NCBI GenBank assembly: GCA_005776945.1
Contig: SXOB01000042.1
Location: 1-64,000 of the forward strand
Source of the DNA: Pseudomonadota bacterium
Lineage (GTDB): Bacteria > Myxococcota_A > UBA796 > GCA-2862545
Length of the DNA: 64,000 nucleotides
Direction: 5' to 3'
Position numbers and translations under genes: made by a program. The notes beneath the pieces are model-generated. The model saw nothing but the letters and a program-made list of their open reading frames with translations. It had not been told where the DNA came from and searched no databases. Shown here in pieces: positions 8,839-17,887 of the stretch; position 1 is the first letter of the stretch, and each line of letters begins with the position of its first letter.

Positions 8839-11800
8839 ATGCTGAACATGCTCTGTGTAGCGGCCTTCGCCGCCGAAGAACCTGCTCCTTGGTCCGTTGA
8901 CGCGTCCCACGGGCCGACCCACGAAGTGAAGCTGTCGCTCACGGAATCGACATGGTCGTCGGTGACGGTGTCGGGGGGAATGGTCGTATTCGACGTCCTT
9001 GGCGACCTATGGCGCGTCCCCATCGCCGGCGGGCAGGCGACCCAAATCACGTCCGGCCCGGCTTGGGACACCCAGCCCCGCTTCTCGCCGGACGGCCAGC
9101 AACTCGCCTTCGTTTCGGATCGAGGGGGCAACGAGACGGTCTGGGTCGCACGCGCCGATGGCACCGAGCCGCGCTTGGTTGTCGACGAAAAGGTCGCCCG
9201 GGCGACGGAGCCTGCGTGGCTCGACGACGAGTGGCTTGTCGTCCGGCGCCGGACCGTCGACACGCGCAGCATTGGCGTGACTGAGCTCTGGCAGTTCCAC
9301 GTGACGGGGGGCAAAGGCTTCGCGCTGACCAGCTTGGACAGCCACCCCCACGCGGGGGAAGCCTGGCCGACGGCCGATGCGATCTACTTCTCGAGCCGCC
9401 ATGGGCGGTTCGAGTACGGTCACGACCCCGTCGCCGGCCTGTGGGACGTCATCCGCCTCGATCGCCGGACGGGCGAGATGGCCACGGTGGTCTCGGGCGC
9501 CGGCAGTGCGGTCCGCCCCGTCGTCGACCCTACCGGGAAGAACCTCATCTTCGTTTCCCGCGACCGGACGAAAACGCTGTTGGAGTCGATCGCTCTGGAA
9601 ACGGGGGTACGCACGGTGCTGCAGGCGGGCCTGTCCCCCGATGAAATGGAGGGCTTTGCGCTGCACGGGTCCTACCCGGCGATGGACTGGTACTCCGGAG
9701 AGCTCGTCTACTGGGCGCGGGGCAAATTGTGGCGGCTCGATCCGGACGTCAGCGCCCCGACCGAGATTCCGTTCCAACTCGACGGCACGTGGACGCAACA
9801 CGACGTGCCGCGAAAGGCATGGCGGCCCGACGAGGTCGTCCAGGCCAAGGTCCTTCGTTCCACCGTTGCGAACGCGCGCGGCGCCATCGCGTTCTCGGCG
9901 TTCGGGCAGTTGTGGACGCAGGGACCAAGCGGCGCCCCCAACCGCATCGGCCGCGGCACCGGGTACATGCCGGCCTGGAGCCCATCGGGGAACGATCTCG
10001 CGTGGGTCACCTACGACGGAGAAGGAGCGCTGCGCGTCCGCTGGGAGCGCAAGGGCGATGAGACGTTGCCGATTCGGGGCCTGTTGGCACGCCCGACTTG
10101 GCTGCCCGACGGCAAAGGCCTCCTCGTCCTTCGCGGTGTCCACGGCACCGTGTCGGAAGACCTCGATGCGGTGTCGACCTTCGACGTCGTCGAGCTCCGC
10201 AAGGAGCTTTCGGGCTGGCGCCAGCGCGTCATCACGCAGGTCCCCAACCGCGGGTCCAGTTCGCGGATGCCTGGGATGACGGTCTCAAATGGGCGCGTCT
10301 ACACGATGCTCGATCGCCCCAAAGGGCCTCGTGAACCTGGAACGACCCGCGTCGTCAGTTTTGACCTCGCTACGGGCCGCGACCTGCGCGAACATCTGGA
10401 CCTCGGCGGCGCCGAGGAGGTCGCCCTGTCACCGGATCTGCGGTGGGTCGCTTGGCGCGCGGGACATCAGGTCTGGGCGGCCCCGTTCCCTGCGGCGTCC
10501 TCGGGAAAATTGGTCGAGGTCGGCCAGCTCCCGGGACGCCAGTTCACGAACGTCGTCGGCGATTGGCTCGCGTTCACGCCCGACAGCCGGTCGCTGACGT
10601 GGATGCGCGGGTCGACGTTCTCGAAGGTCCCCGTGTCCGCAATTGGCACGCCGCCCGACCCCAAACCGACGGATCCTTACGCCGACGATCCGCGGGTGCA
10701 GCGCGTCGAGGTCAAAGTTGAATTGCCGCGTGCCCGCCCGTCTGGCACCCTCGCGTTCACCAACGCCCGCGTCGTCACGATGGTCGGCGACGAGGTGCTG
10801 GAAGGCGCCACGATCGTGGTCGAGGGAGATCGAATCCGCGACGTCGGTGTCGGGTTGCCCGTGCCGTCGGGCGCCCGGACCGTGGACCTGTCCGGCGCCA
10901 CGGTTTTCCCTGGCCTCGTCGATGTGCATGCCCACTTGCACTACACCGCTGGCGACGTCCTTCCCGCCTCGGAGTGGCGGTACAAGGTGGCCCTCGACTT
11001 CGGCGTCACCACGGTCCACGACCCGTCCGCCTCCACGGACCTCGTGTTCACCCAGGCCGAGCGCGTCGAAGCGGGCCTGATGCAGGGTCCGCGCGTGTCC
11101 TCGACGGGTTTCATCCTGTACGGTGCACTCAACAATGGCGGCGCCGACACGCCTACTCGCGAGTCGGCAGGGGCCCACGTTCGACGACTCCAGGCGGTCG
11201 GTGCGCGGTCGGTGAAGGTGTACCAACAGTCCCAGCGGGAACGCCGGCAATGGTACGCCGAAGTCTGCCGGGAACTCGACGTATTGTGCGTCCCCGAGGG
11301 CGGCGGCGACCTCTGGCAGAACCTCGGGATGGTGGCTGACGGCTACCATGCCATCGAGCACTCGCTTCCGACGGCCCCCCTGTACGCCGACGTCGTCGGC
11401 TTCTACGCGGGGAGTCGCGTTCCTGGCTCCTACGGAACGGCCTACACGCCGACGCTGCAAGTCGTCTACGGCGGCGTTCGTGGCGAGGCCGCCTTCCTTC
11501 AGGAGGAGAACCCGCTCGATCACCCGCTGCTGGCGCGGCATACGCCCCGTCGATGGCTGGATGCCAAACTCTGGCGGGGGAACTTCCTCTTGCAGCCAGA
11601 TGATTGGCGACATGAGGCGGTGGCGCGCGACGCGGCTCGGATGGCGCGGGACGGGGTTCTCGTCACGTTGGGAGCCCACGGCGAGTTGCAGGGTCTTGGC
11701 GTTCACTACGAATTGTGGGCGTTGGCCGGACCTGGCGCGATGACACCGCACGAAGCCCTCCGCGCCGCCACGTTGGGTGGGGCCCGGTACCTCGGGATGG

Positions 11801-11934
11801 AGGGCCAGATCGGGACGATCGAGGCCGGTCGCCTCGCCGATCTTGTGGCCGTCGACGGGGACGTTCTGGCCGACATCCGTCGCTCCGACGACATCCGCCT
11901 CGTCGTGAAGAACGGCGAAATCTGGGCCCCGTGA
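8839..11934 (+). CDS. Exported amidohydrolase with N-terminal TolB/WD40-like propeller
   Basis: This large 1031-residue protein has two parts. About residues 35-600 carry PD40/TolB-like beta-propeller repeats (for example TQPRFSPDGQQLAFVSDRGG). About 640-1031 form a metal-dependent amidohydrolase: VDVHAHLHY (about 694-702), the carbamylated-Lys candidate in SVKVYQQS (about 791), His in YHAIEHS (about 840), and LGAHGEL (about 946). This architecture is known for exported imidazolonepropionase-like hydrolases. The signal peptide is only about 12 residues (MLNMLCVAAFAAEEP) with no basic residue. An in-frame TAG at 8827 leaves no upstream start. It lies 9 bp after the oxidoreductase gene. Confidence 0.85.
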   Translation: MLNMLCVAAFAAEEPAPWSVDASHGPTHEVKLSLTESTWSSVTVSGGMVVFDVLGDLWRVPIAGGQATQITSGPAWDTQPRFSPDGQQLAFVSDRGGNETVWVARADGTEPRLVVDEKVARATEPAWLDDEWLVVRRRTVDTRSIGVTELWQFHVTGGKGFALTSLDSHPHAGEAWPTADAIYFSSRHGRFEYGHDPVAGLWDVIRLDRRTGEMATVVSGAGSAVRPVVDPTGKNLIFVSRDRTKTLLESIALETGVRTVLQAGLSPDEMEGFALHGSYPAMDWYSGELVYWARGKLWRLDPDVSAPTEIPFQLDGTWTQHDVPRKAWRPDEVVQAKVLRSTVANARGAIAFSAFGQLWTQGPSGAPNRIGRGTGYMPAWSPSGNDLAWVTYDGEGALRVRWERKGDETLPIRGLLARPTWLPDGKGLLVLRGVHGTVSEDLDAVSTFDVVELRKELSGWRQRVITQVPNRGSSSRMPGMTVSNGRVYTMLDRPKGPREPGTTRVVSFDLATGRDLREHLDLGGAEEVALSPDLRWVAWRAGHQVWAAPFPAASSGKLVEVGQLPGRQFTNVVGDWLAFTPDSRSLTWMRGSTFSKVPVSAIGTPPDPKPTDPYADDPRVQRVEVKVELPRARPSGTLAFTNARVVTMVGDEVLEGATIVVEGDRIRDVGVGLPVPSGARTVDLSGATVFPGLVDVHAHLHYTAGDVLPASEWRYKVALDFGVTTVHDPSASTDLVFTQAERVEAGLMQGPRVSSTGFILYGALNNGGADTPTRESAGAHVRRLQAVGARSVKVYQQSQRERRQWYAEVCRELDVLCVPEGGGDLWQNLGMVADGYHAIEHSLPTAPLYADVVGFYAGSRVPGSYGTAYTPTLQVVYGGVRGEAAFLQEENPLDHPLLARHTPRRWLDAKLWRGNFLLQPDDWRHEAVARDAARMARDGVLVTLGAHGELQGLGVHYELWALAGPGAMTPHEALRAATLGGARYLGMEGQIGTIEAGRLADLVAVDGDVLADIRRSDDIRLVVKNGEIWAP

Positions 11935-12254
11935 CCTCAGGTCCATTCGTCGGCGCAGCTCGCATCGTCCTACACATTCCGGGGGCTCAGACCCTCAAGG
12001 ACCGCCGCCAGGTGGTCGCCAGTCTGCGAGACCGCCTCCGGGCTCGGACGGGCCTGTCGGTCGCGGAGATCCCTTCCGGTGAATCTCCCAAACGGCAGGT
12101 GCTCGCCCTCGGCGGGGTTGGCAGCGACGGCGCCGATTTGAGGGCGACGTTGGACCGCGCCGTCTCCTTGGCTGCCAATGGCGCCGAGGCGCTTGTCGTG
12201 GACGTGGACGTCCAGGTCGTCCCGTGGCCGCTGTCGTTTTCTTCGTCGGGGTGA
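11931..12254 (+). CDS. ylxP: DUF503 / YlxP family protein
   Basis: The 107-residue protein has the DUF503 pattern ARIVLHIPGAQTLKDRRQVV followed by SLRDRLRARTGLSVAEI and a C-terminal VVDVDVQVVPW strand. YlxP is encoded in the nusA-infB operon in Bacillus and its function is poorly defined. Here it has moved away from that operon and overlaps the stop of the amidohydrolase gene (GTGA at 11931). The GTG start is chosen because homology begins a few residues later. Confidence 0.8.
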   Translation: MTSGPFVGAARIVLHIPGAQTLKDRRQVVASLRDRLRARTGLSVAEIPSGESPKRQVLALGGVGSDGADLRATLDRAVSLAANGAEALVVDVDVQVVPWPLSFSSSG

Positions 12255-12294
12255 ACTGGGCTGGAGTTAGGACCACCGGGGGCTTGAGGTCTCG

Positions 12295-14316
12295 ATGTGG
12301 TTGTGGCTCGCGTGTGCGGACGATGGCGTTACGCCCGGTGGCGCCGACACCGTCGACCCAGCCGACGTGGACGCCATCACTTTCGTGGACGGGGTCTTGG
12401 CCGCTGCGACCGTCGGAGCGGCTTACGAAGCCCAACTTTCGGCGAAGGGCGGCGAGGGCGGGCTGACGTTCTCCGCGGAACCGGGCACGCTTCCTGTAGG
12501 CCTCACGTTGTCCTCGACGGGCCTGATTTCGGGCATACCGACGGAAGGGGGGCGGCACTTTGACGTCTTGGCGTCGGCGGCGGACGCCTACGGGCAGGTT
12601 CAGTTCGCGCATTTCGACCTGGAAGTGGTCTTCGAACCCCGCGTGGTCACCTGCGGCGAGCGATTCACGGGAGCCTTCACGTCGGGCGGTTGGGCCGGCG
12701 AAGACGTCGATTGGACGGATCTTGGCGGCTACGAATGGGTGCACGTCGCCTGGCCCGAAGAGCTGACGACACGGGTCGAACTCGTCTTTGAACTCGAGGA
12801 GCCGCTCAACGCGCTCGTGCGCCTGCCCGGTACGCCGATCACGAGCCACAACGTCGAGGACCACTACAAGACGTTCACAGTTGGGGCCGGATTCCCGGAG
12901 GGCGACGACTCAATCGTCACGATCGACCTCGGCACGGATCCCGCCCTCGCCGGCTTCGAAGACGAGGGGGGCATCCCGGTCATCCTCGTCGCGCCGAGCG
13001 CGCAGTCCTATGGCGCCACGGTCGTTTGCACGGATGGTCCGATCTTCGATTGGACGTTGACGCTCCCCGTTCGACTCGGCGACCCGATCGAGATCGACTT
13101 CGACGTGATCGGGTCTGACGAAGGCATCCGCATCTGGACCGATGACCCGATTCCCGACTTTTATGTGTGGGACGAGGGTACGGGTGTCGTCACTGGCACG
13201 GCCGAGGCGGCCGGGGGTTGGGAGTTCGACCTCCACGCCGAGGACGCCGAAGGGCGTTCGCGCACAGAGCGCGCCATCCTCAGCGTCTACGACGTCACGG
13301 ATTTGCCCTGCGACACGTCGGTGCCGCTCGTGGTCGAGGAAGGGATGTACGACGGCGACTTCACGGGGCCCTACGACGCGCGAGGCTTTGACGTCTTCCG
13401 GATCGCGTACGACGCTGGCGTGTCACACCTCGACGTCGAGTTGCGGTCGGGGGACGACAGCTACCTCGGCAATGCCACGCCCCTGTCGCCGTACCCTTTC
13501 TACGCCGACGGCGACTCCATCGTGGCCTTTGGCTACGACCCCCAATTGCCCGTCGGGCCGACGACGTACCCGTCGTGGGCCAACTATGAACTCGCAGGCG
13601 AGATGTACGTGATCGCGGCGCCGGTCTACGATTGGAGCGAAGGCGAAGTCGAGGTCCGCTGCGATCGCAACCCTCGTTACGGCCGTCCCGCGTTGCCCGT
13701 GCTGCGGCCGGAAATGGCCGAGGAGGTCCACTGGCCGGTGGCCGGTGGTGAGGCTCCGACGACCATATCGGCGACGGGCCTACCGCTTGGCGTCACGGTC
13801 GTGTCTGACGGGACGGTCCGCACGCCCAAGCTCGTTGAGCAAGAAGCGGCCGTGGTGGTCGAGGTCGGCGACGCGACCGGCGCGTCCCTGCAGACTCCCG
13901 CCACGCTCTTCGTCGGAGACGCCCTGGCCTGCGCGGATGCGACGCCCGTGTCCTGCGGTGACGTGATCGATGGCGCCTTCCTGCAGCCCTACTGGGAGGA
14001 CGAGGACGCCCCCGAGGGCACGCTCGTCGTCTGCCTCGTCCCAAGGGACCATCGATCCGTCTTCTTTGAGGTTTCGACGCTCGAGCCTGCAGAAATCTAC
14101 CTGTCTCTCGGAGACCCGGCGGGGACGGCGTCGGGCTTGATCGACGGCAGCCAGCTCGCGACGTCGACTTGGGTCGACTGGAACCTGCCGTCTCAGGTCT
14201 ACGCGACGGACTACGCCTGGCCCTACATCTGGGACTACGACCGCCTTCCCATGCGGACCATCCTGAGGGCTTGGGAGCCGGGAACGTACAGCCTGTCGGT
14301 CGAGTGCTACGACTGA
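12295..14316 (+). CDS. Secreted lipoprotein with Ig-like (He_PIG) domains
   Basis: The 673-residue surface protein has a putative lipid-anchor Cys at residue 7 (MWLWLACADD). A He_PIG-type Ig fold follows (about 30-105, including GLTLSSTGLISGIPTEGG), plus several further beta-rich modules with paired Cys (CGERF, CDTS, CDRNP, CADATPVSCGD). At least one more putative-Ig-like motif is visible (LPLGVTVVSDGTV). Such modules are typical of myxobacterial surface lipoproteins; no catalytic motif was seen. The reading frame is closed by TAG at 12268 with no start codon between, so the very short signal is not a start-site artefact. Confidence 0.68.
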   Translation: MWLWLACADDGVTPGGADTVDPADVDAITFVDGVLAAATVGAAYEAQLSAKGGEGGLTFSAEPGTLPVGLTLSSTGLISGIPTEGGRHFDVLASAADAYGQVQFAHFDLEVVFEPRVVTCGERFTGAFTSGGWAGEDVDWTDLGGYEWVHVAWPEELTTRVELVFELEEPLNALVRLPGTPITSHNVEDHYKTFTVGAGFPEGDDSIVTIDLGTDPALAGFEDEGGIPVILVAPSAQSYGATVVCTDGPIFDWTLTLPVRLGDPIEIDFDVIGSDEGIRIWTDDPIPDFYVWDEGTGVVTGTAEAAGGWEFDLHAEDAEGRSRTERAILSVYDVTDLPCDTSVPLVVEEGMYDGDFTGPYDARGFDVFRIAYDAGVSHLDVELRSGDDSYLGNATPLSPYPFYADGDSIVAFGYDPQLPVGPTTYPSWANYELAGEMYVIAAPVYDWSEGEVEVRCDRNPRYGRPALPVLRPEMAEEVHWPVAGGEAPTTISATGLPLGVTVVSDGTVRTPKLVEQEAAVVVEVGDATGASLQTPATLFVGDALACADATPVSCGDVIDGAFLQPYWEDEDAPEGTLVVCLVPRDHRSVFFEVSTLEPAEIYLSLGDPAGTASGLIDGSQLATSTWVDWNLPSQVYATDYAWPYIWDYDRLPMRTILRAWEPGTYSLSVECYD

Positions 14317-14400
14317 AGTGGGGCGCCGTCTGCCGGCACTCTCAGCGTCGGGTTGGACAAACGGCAGCGCAGTTGTAGATTGTACGAACGGAGGTTCCGG

Positions 14401-15948
14401 TTGGCGTCCCAGCGGCCCAAGCTTGTGGCCAGGTGTCCGCAATGTCGCCAAGAGGTCGAGCCCGTCCAGCTACGATGCCGCACATGTTCGACCGGGCGGC
14501 CCCCGGCGGGATGGCCCGTCGCAGCGGAGGTGCCGAAGGTCGTCGATCGGGACGGCGAGGATCCGCACACGGAGGAACTGCCATTCGAGGATGACGCGGG
14601 CAACCAGACGATGCCGGTAGCCATGTTCCTCGAGGATGCGTTGGCCGGTGAGTTCGACGATGCAGCCCCGACTCGGGTTGTCGCTGCTCCAGCTTCGCCC
14701 ACCTTGTCCCCTGCGGAATTTGGGTTGGACGATGAGGTCCAGACCATCGTTGCGGCGAAGCCGGAGCTGACGCCAAAGTCCGCAAAGGCTGCCCGCCCTG
14801 CAGCGGTACCCGCCATCCACGTTCCCCGGTCGTCCGCCCCCACGCCTCCGGCCATGGTCCGCGTCGGTCAGCCGACGCCCATTCCGCCTCGTCATGCGAC
14901 GCCCGCCGTGGCTGCAGCGTCGCGCATCGCCCTTCCGGGGCCGTCTCGGATCCCGCTCAACCCGCTTCCGCTGGGACCCATCGGCTCACCGGAAGCGGAG
15001 CCGGACGAGCCCGACGAAGCCATCGTTGAGGCGCCTCCGGCGCCGCGCTTCGTCAGTCCGCCGCCGAGGATCGAGGCCAGGCCCATTCCGAGTACGGTGC
15101 GACCGGAACCCACTCCGGCGCCGTCACCGGTTCGCCCTCCATCAATGAGCGCGCCCACGCCCGTCGCCGAGCCCGTGGACATGCCCTCGGTGGACATTGC
15201 GCCGCGCAGCAACATGGGATTCTACATCCTCGTGTGGATGGCGAGCTTCTTGCTGATGGCGATGGTTTCGCTGCTCCTCGTCAACTTCCTGGAACAGCCT
15301 CCAGCGCCGATCGAGCCGTCGACCCTGCCCGTGCAGGTCTCGGGGATTCCCGTCCGCCAGCCGCCAGAGCGCGCGCCGGAACAAGTCCTGCCCCCTGAGC
15401 CCGTCCAAGCGGTGGTGGCCCTGCCCCCGCCACCGGTGGTCGTCGCAGCGCCTCCCCCTGTGGTCGCTCCGCCGCCGGCGCCGGCCCCTCCGCCGCGAAC
15501 CACAGCGCGCGCGCCGCGGTCCACGCCAGCACCCGCTCCGGAGCCAGTGGTCGTTGTGTCGCCGGCGCTTGCGCAACCCGTGGTCGCATCAGCGACCCCG
15601 GAGCCCGCACCTTCGCCGCAGCCCGCAGCGCCCCAGGCGGACGCCAAGGTGCTTCTCAGCGCGACCTATGTGGGCCGATACGTGAGCGCACCGGCGTCTC
15701 TGACCCTCAAGCTCTTGGAAGGCGGCGCCGTCACGGGCGAACTGATGGTGCACGACGCGGGCCTCACGACGAAGCGGGCGCTCGCCGGCAACCATGCGAA
15801 GGGTGCCGACGGGGTCTGGACGTTTGCGGTGGTCGAGCAAGGGACCGCGATTCCTGGCGTGTTGTCAGGCACGATCGACGATGGCACCGCCCAGGGCAAG
15901 GTCACCGAACAGGGTCGTGTGAAGGGGAGGTTCTATGTCCGGCGCTGA
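14401..15948 (+). CDS. Zinc-ribbon, Pro-rich single-pass membrane protein
   Basis: This protein of about 515 residues has an N-terminal zinc ribbon (CPQC at about 12-15 and CRTC at about 26-29), then an acidic and a Pro/Ala-rich cytosolic region. A transmembrane helix (about 278-300, including FYILVWMASFLLMAMVSLLL) and a second Pro-rich stretch follow, ending in a small beta-rich C-terminal domain (about 415-515, starting VLLSATYVGRYVSAPASLTL). The start is placed at TTG 14401 because GGAGG (14390-14394) lies 6 nt upstream; an upstream TTG at 14353 is also in frame. It overlaps the pseudokinase gene by 14 bp, so the two products probably act together. No family assignment. Confidence 0.65.
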   Translation: MASQRPKLVARCPQCRQEVEPVQLRCRTCSTGRPPAGWPVAAEVPKVVDRDGEDPHTEELPFEDDAGNQTMPVAMFLEDALAGEFDDAAPTRVVAAPASPTLSPAEFGLDDEVQTIVAAKPELTPKSAKAARPAAVPAIHVPRSSAPTPPAMVRVGQPTPIPPRHATPAVAAASRIALPGPSRIPLNPLPLGPIGSPEAEPDEPDEAIVEAPPAPRFVSPPPRIEARPIPSTVRPEPTPAPSPVRPPSMSAPTPVAEPVDMPSVDIAPRSNMGFYILVWMASFLLMAMVSLLLVNFLEQPPAPIEPSTLPVQVSGIPVRQPPERAPEQVLPPEPVQAVVALPPPPVVVAAPPPVVAPPPAPAPPPRTTARAPRSTPAPAPEPVVVVSPALAQPVVASATPEPAPSPQPAAPQADAKVLLSATYVGRYVSAPASLTLKLLEGGAVTGELMVHDAGLTTKRALAGNHAKGADGVWTFAVVEQGTAIPGVLSGTIDDGTAQGKVTEQGRVKGRFYVRR

Positions 15949-17002
15949 GGCCGCGACCCTTCCCCGTGGGACGCGCCTTGGCGCGTGGGTCATCGACCGG
16001 CCGTTGTGGCCGGGCAGGGACGGCGTGCTTCTGGCGCGACACGCCACCGAAGAGGACCGCTGGGCCATGATTGAGGCTTGGCCGGACGCAGCGTTTCACC
16101 GTGCGCGCCACCGGCGTGCGCTGACCGCCCTGCGTTCGTTGGACCACGAAAGTGTGCCGCAGTTCCTCGATTCTGGCAGCGATCACGGCATGCTCTGGAT
16201 CGCGAGTGACCCCGGGGACGGCGAGCTGCTGGCGGACTTACTCGTGGTGTCGCCGATCGATTGGCGCGACGCGTGCTCCATCATCGTCAGCGTCGCGCGC
16301 GCGCTGGCGGCGGCCCACGCAGCGGGCATTTCGCACCGCAACGTGTCTGCTGAGTGCATCGTCGTCGGAGCCGATTGGTCTGCCCGGCTGATCGGTTGGG
16401 ACCTGGCGATGGATGACGAGGCCCTCGGCCAGGCCGCCAACCCACCCTTTGGCCCGCTCCAATACGTCGCACCCGAGGTCATCGCACGGCCGTTGACCCA
16501 CGGGCCGCGTGCCGATTTGTACGCCTTGGGAATCGTGTTTTACGAGACGCTCGTCGGGCGCTCGCCGTTTCCAGCTGCCGCCCACGGCGGGGACCGACCT
16601 GAGGCCGCCGCGCGGCTCCTCGAACTCAAGACGCGTGCCGAGCCGTTGGATCTAGCAGCGCACGCGCCTCCGTGGATTGGCCAACTCGTGGCGAAGGCCA
16701 CGCACGCCCAGGTCGAGAAGCGTCTGCCAGACATGGACGCGTTCCTCGGCTGGATCGAGGCGGCGTCCGGATCTTGGGGCCGCATGGGGGCTCGGCCGAG
16801 CCTCCCACCCGCATCCCGTCAACTCGCGCCGGCCCTGCCCGCGCTGGAGCCGCGCCTTGCGGGCCGATCCATGGCGATGCCGAACCGCGAGCCCATCGGT
16901 CCCGACCCGTTCTGGATGCTCGTCGCGGGCGTGGGGGGCGGCATTGGTGGCCTGCTGTTCACCTTTGTCGTTGTGCTTGTGCGCGAGTTCGGTGTGGTGT
17001 GA
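15935..17002 (+). CDS. Membrane-anchored Ser/Thr pseudokinase
   Basis: The 355-residue protein has a clear protein-kinase-like fold but has lost the catalytic residues. The catalytic loop reads HRNVSAECI (134-142), with Asn for the catalytic Asp and Cys for the Mg-binding Asn. The DFG position reads GWD (154-156), and the VAIK Lys position appears to be Glu47. The structural APE motif is kept (YVAPE, about 177-181), as is DLYALGIVFYETLVGRSPF (F-helix). A C-terminal transmembrane helix (about 322-346) would anchor it. It is likely a binding or scaffold module rather than an enzyme. It overlaps both neighbours (14 bp and 4 bp). Confidence 0.8.
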   Translation: MSGAEAATLPRGTRLGAWVIDRPLWPGRDGVLLARHATEEDRWAMIEAWPDAAFHRARHRRALTALRSLDHESVPQFLDSGSDHGMLWIASDPGDGELLADLLVVSPIDWRDACSIIVSVARALAAAHAAGISHRNVSAECIVVGADWSARLIGWDLAMDDEALGQAANPPFGPLQYVAPEVIARPLTHGPRADLYALGIVFYETLVGRSPFPAAAHGGDRPEAAARLLELKTRAEPLDLAAHAPPWIGQLVAKATHAQVEKRLPDMDAFLGWIEAASGSWGRMGARPSLPPASRQLAPALPALEPRLAGRSMAMPNREPIGPDPFWMLVAGVGGGIGGLLFTFVVVLVREFGVV

Positions 17003-17856
17003 CGGCCACGGGTTCGTTTCTCGTCATCTTGGGAATTGCACAGGACGCCGGTCACCCCCAGGTCGGTTGTACGGCTTCGTGTTGTGAATCCGCGTGGGCG
17101 GACCCGTCCCTTCGTCACCTTCCCACGTCGGTTGCCATTGTCGACGGCGGTCGTCGCTGGCTACTCGATGCGACGCCCGCCTTGCCGGAGCAAGTGCACC
17201 GCCTCGACCTCGCCGCGCCGCGGGCTCCCGGTCAACCCGCCCTCGATGGCGTTCTCCTGACCCACGCCCACATGGGTCACTACACGGGCCTGGTCCACCT
17301 CGGGCGCGAAGGCCTAGGCATGGACCGCGTCCCGATCTACGCCATGCCGCGCATGGCCCAGATGCTCGTGACGGCCGCCCCGTGGGAATTGCTGTTTCGT
17401 GCCGACCACGCCCGCCTGGTCGATGCCTCTCGTCCCTTTGTGTTGGGGTCCGTTGAGGTGTCCACCGTGCTTGTGCCGCACCGAGACGAGTATAGCGAGA
17501 CCGTCGCCTACCGGCTCAAGGGCCCGACCCAGACCGTTCTCTACCTCCCCGACCTCGACAGCTGGGACGACGCAGATCTCGACGCGCTCTTTGACGGCGT
17601 TGATGTCGCCTTGGTCGACGGGACCTTCTTCCGTGACGGCGAGCTTGTGGGGCGGGACATGAGCCAAGTGCCCCACCCGCGCGTCGTCGACACGATGGCG
17701 CGATTCGCCCGCTGGCCGGCCGAGCGTCGCGCAGGCTTGCACTTCATCCACCTCAACCACACCAACCCGCTGCTCGACCCTCAGTCGCCAGCCGCTGTCG
17801 CGGTGCGCACCGCCGGCTACGCGATCGCGTCCGAGGGTCAGATCATTCCGCTCTGA
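16999..17856 (+). CDS. MBL-fold hydrolase, PqqB-like
   Basis: The 285-residue metallo-beta-lactamase-fold protein begins SFLVILGIAQDAGHPQVGC and has CTASCC near residue 27, matching the PqqB-like family. The metal motif is THAHMGHYTGL (about 91-101), with further His/Asp ligands in VPHRDEYSETV, YLPDLDSW and FIHLNHTNPLL. PqqB is a hydroxylase in pyrroloquinoline quinone synthesis, but no pqqA, C, D or E is in the window, so this is probably a PqqB-like hydrolase of other function. The start is GTG 16999, overlapping the pseudokinase stop. Confidence 0.78.
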   Translation: MTATGSFLVILGIAQDAGHPQVGCTASCCESAWADPSLRHLPTSVAIVDGGRRWLLDATPALPEQVHRLDLAAPRAPGQPALDGVLLTHAHMGHYTGLVHLGREGLGMDRVPIYAMPRMAQMLVTAAPWELLFRADHARLVDASRPFVLGSVEVSTVLVPHRDEYSETVAYRLKGPTQTVLYLPDLDSWDDADLDALFDGVDVALVDGTFFRDGELVGRDMSQVPHPRVVDTMARFARWPAERRAGLHFIHLNHTNPLLDPQSPAAVAVRTAGYAIASEGQIIPL

Positions 17857-17887
17857 CCGGCGGACGAGGCGCCCCGGGCTGGCGGAC

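Noticed and set aside
16999-17856. PQQ biosynthesis locus
   Set aside because: Only a PqqB-like hydrolase is present; pqqA, C, D and E are absent from the window.
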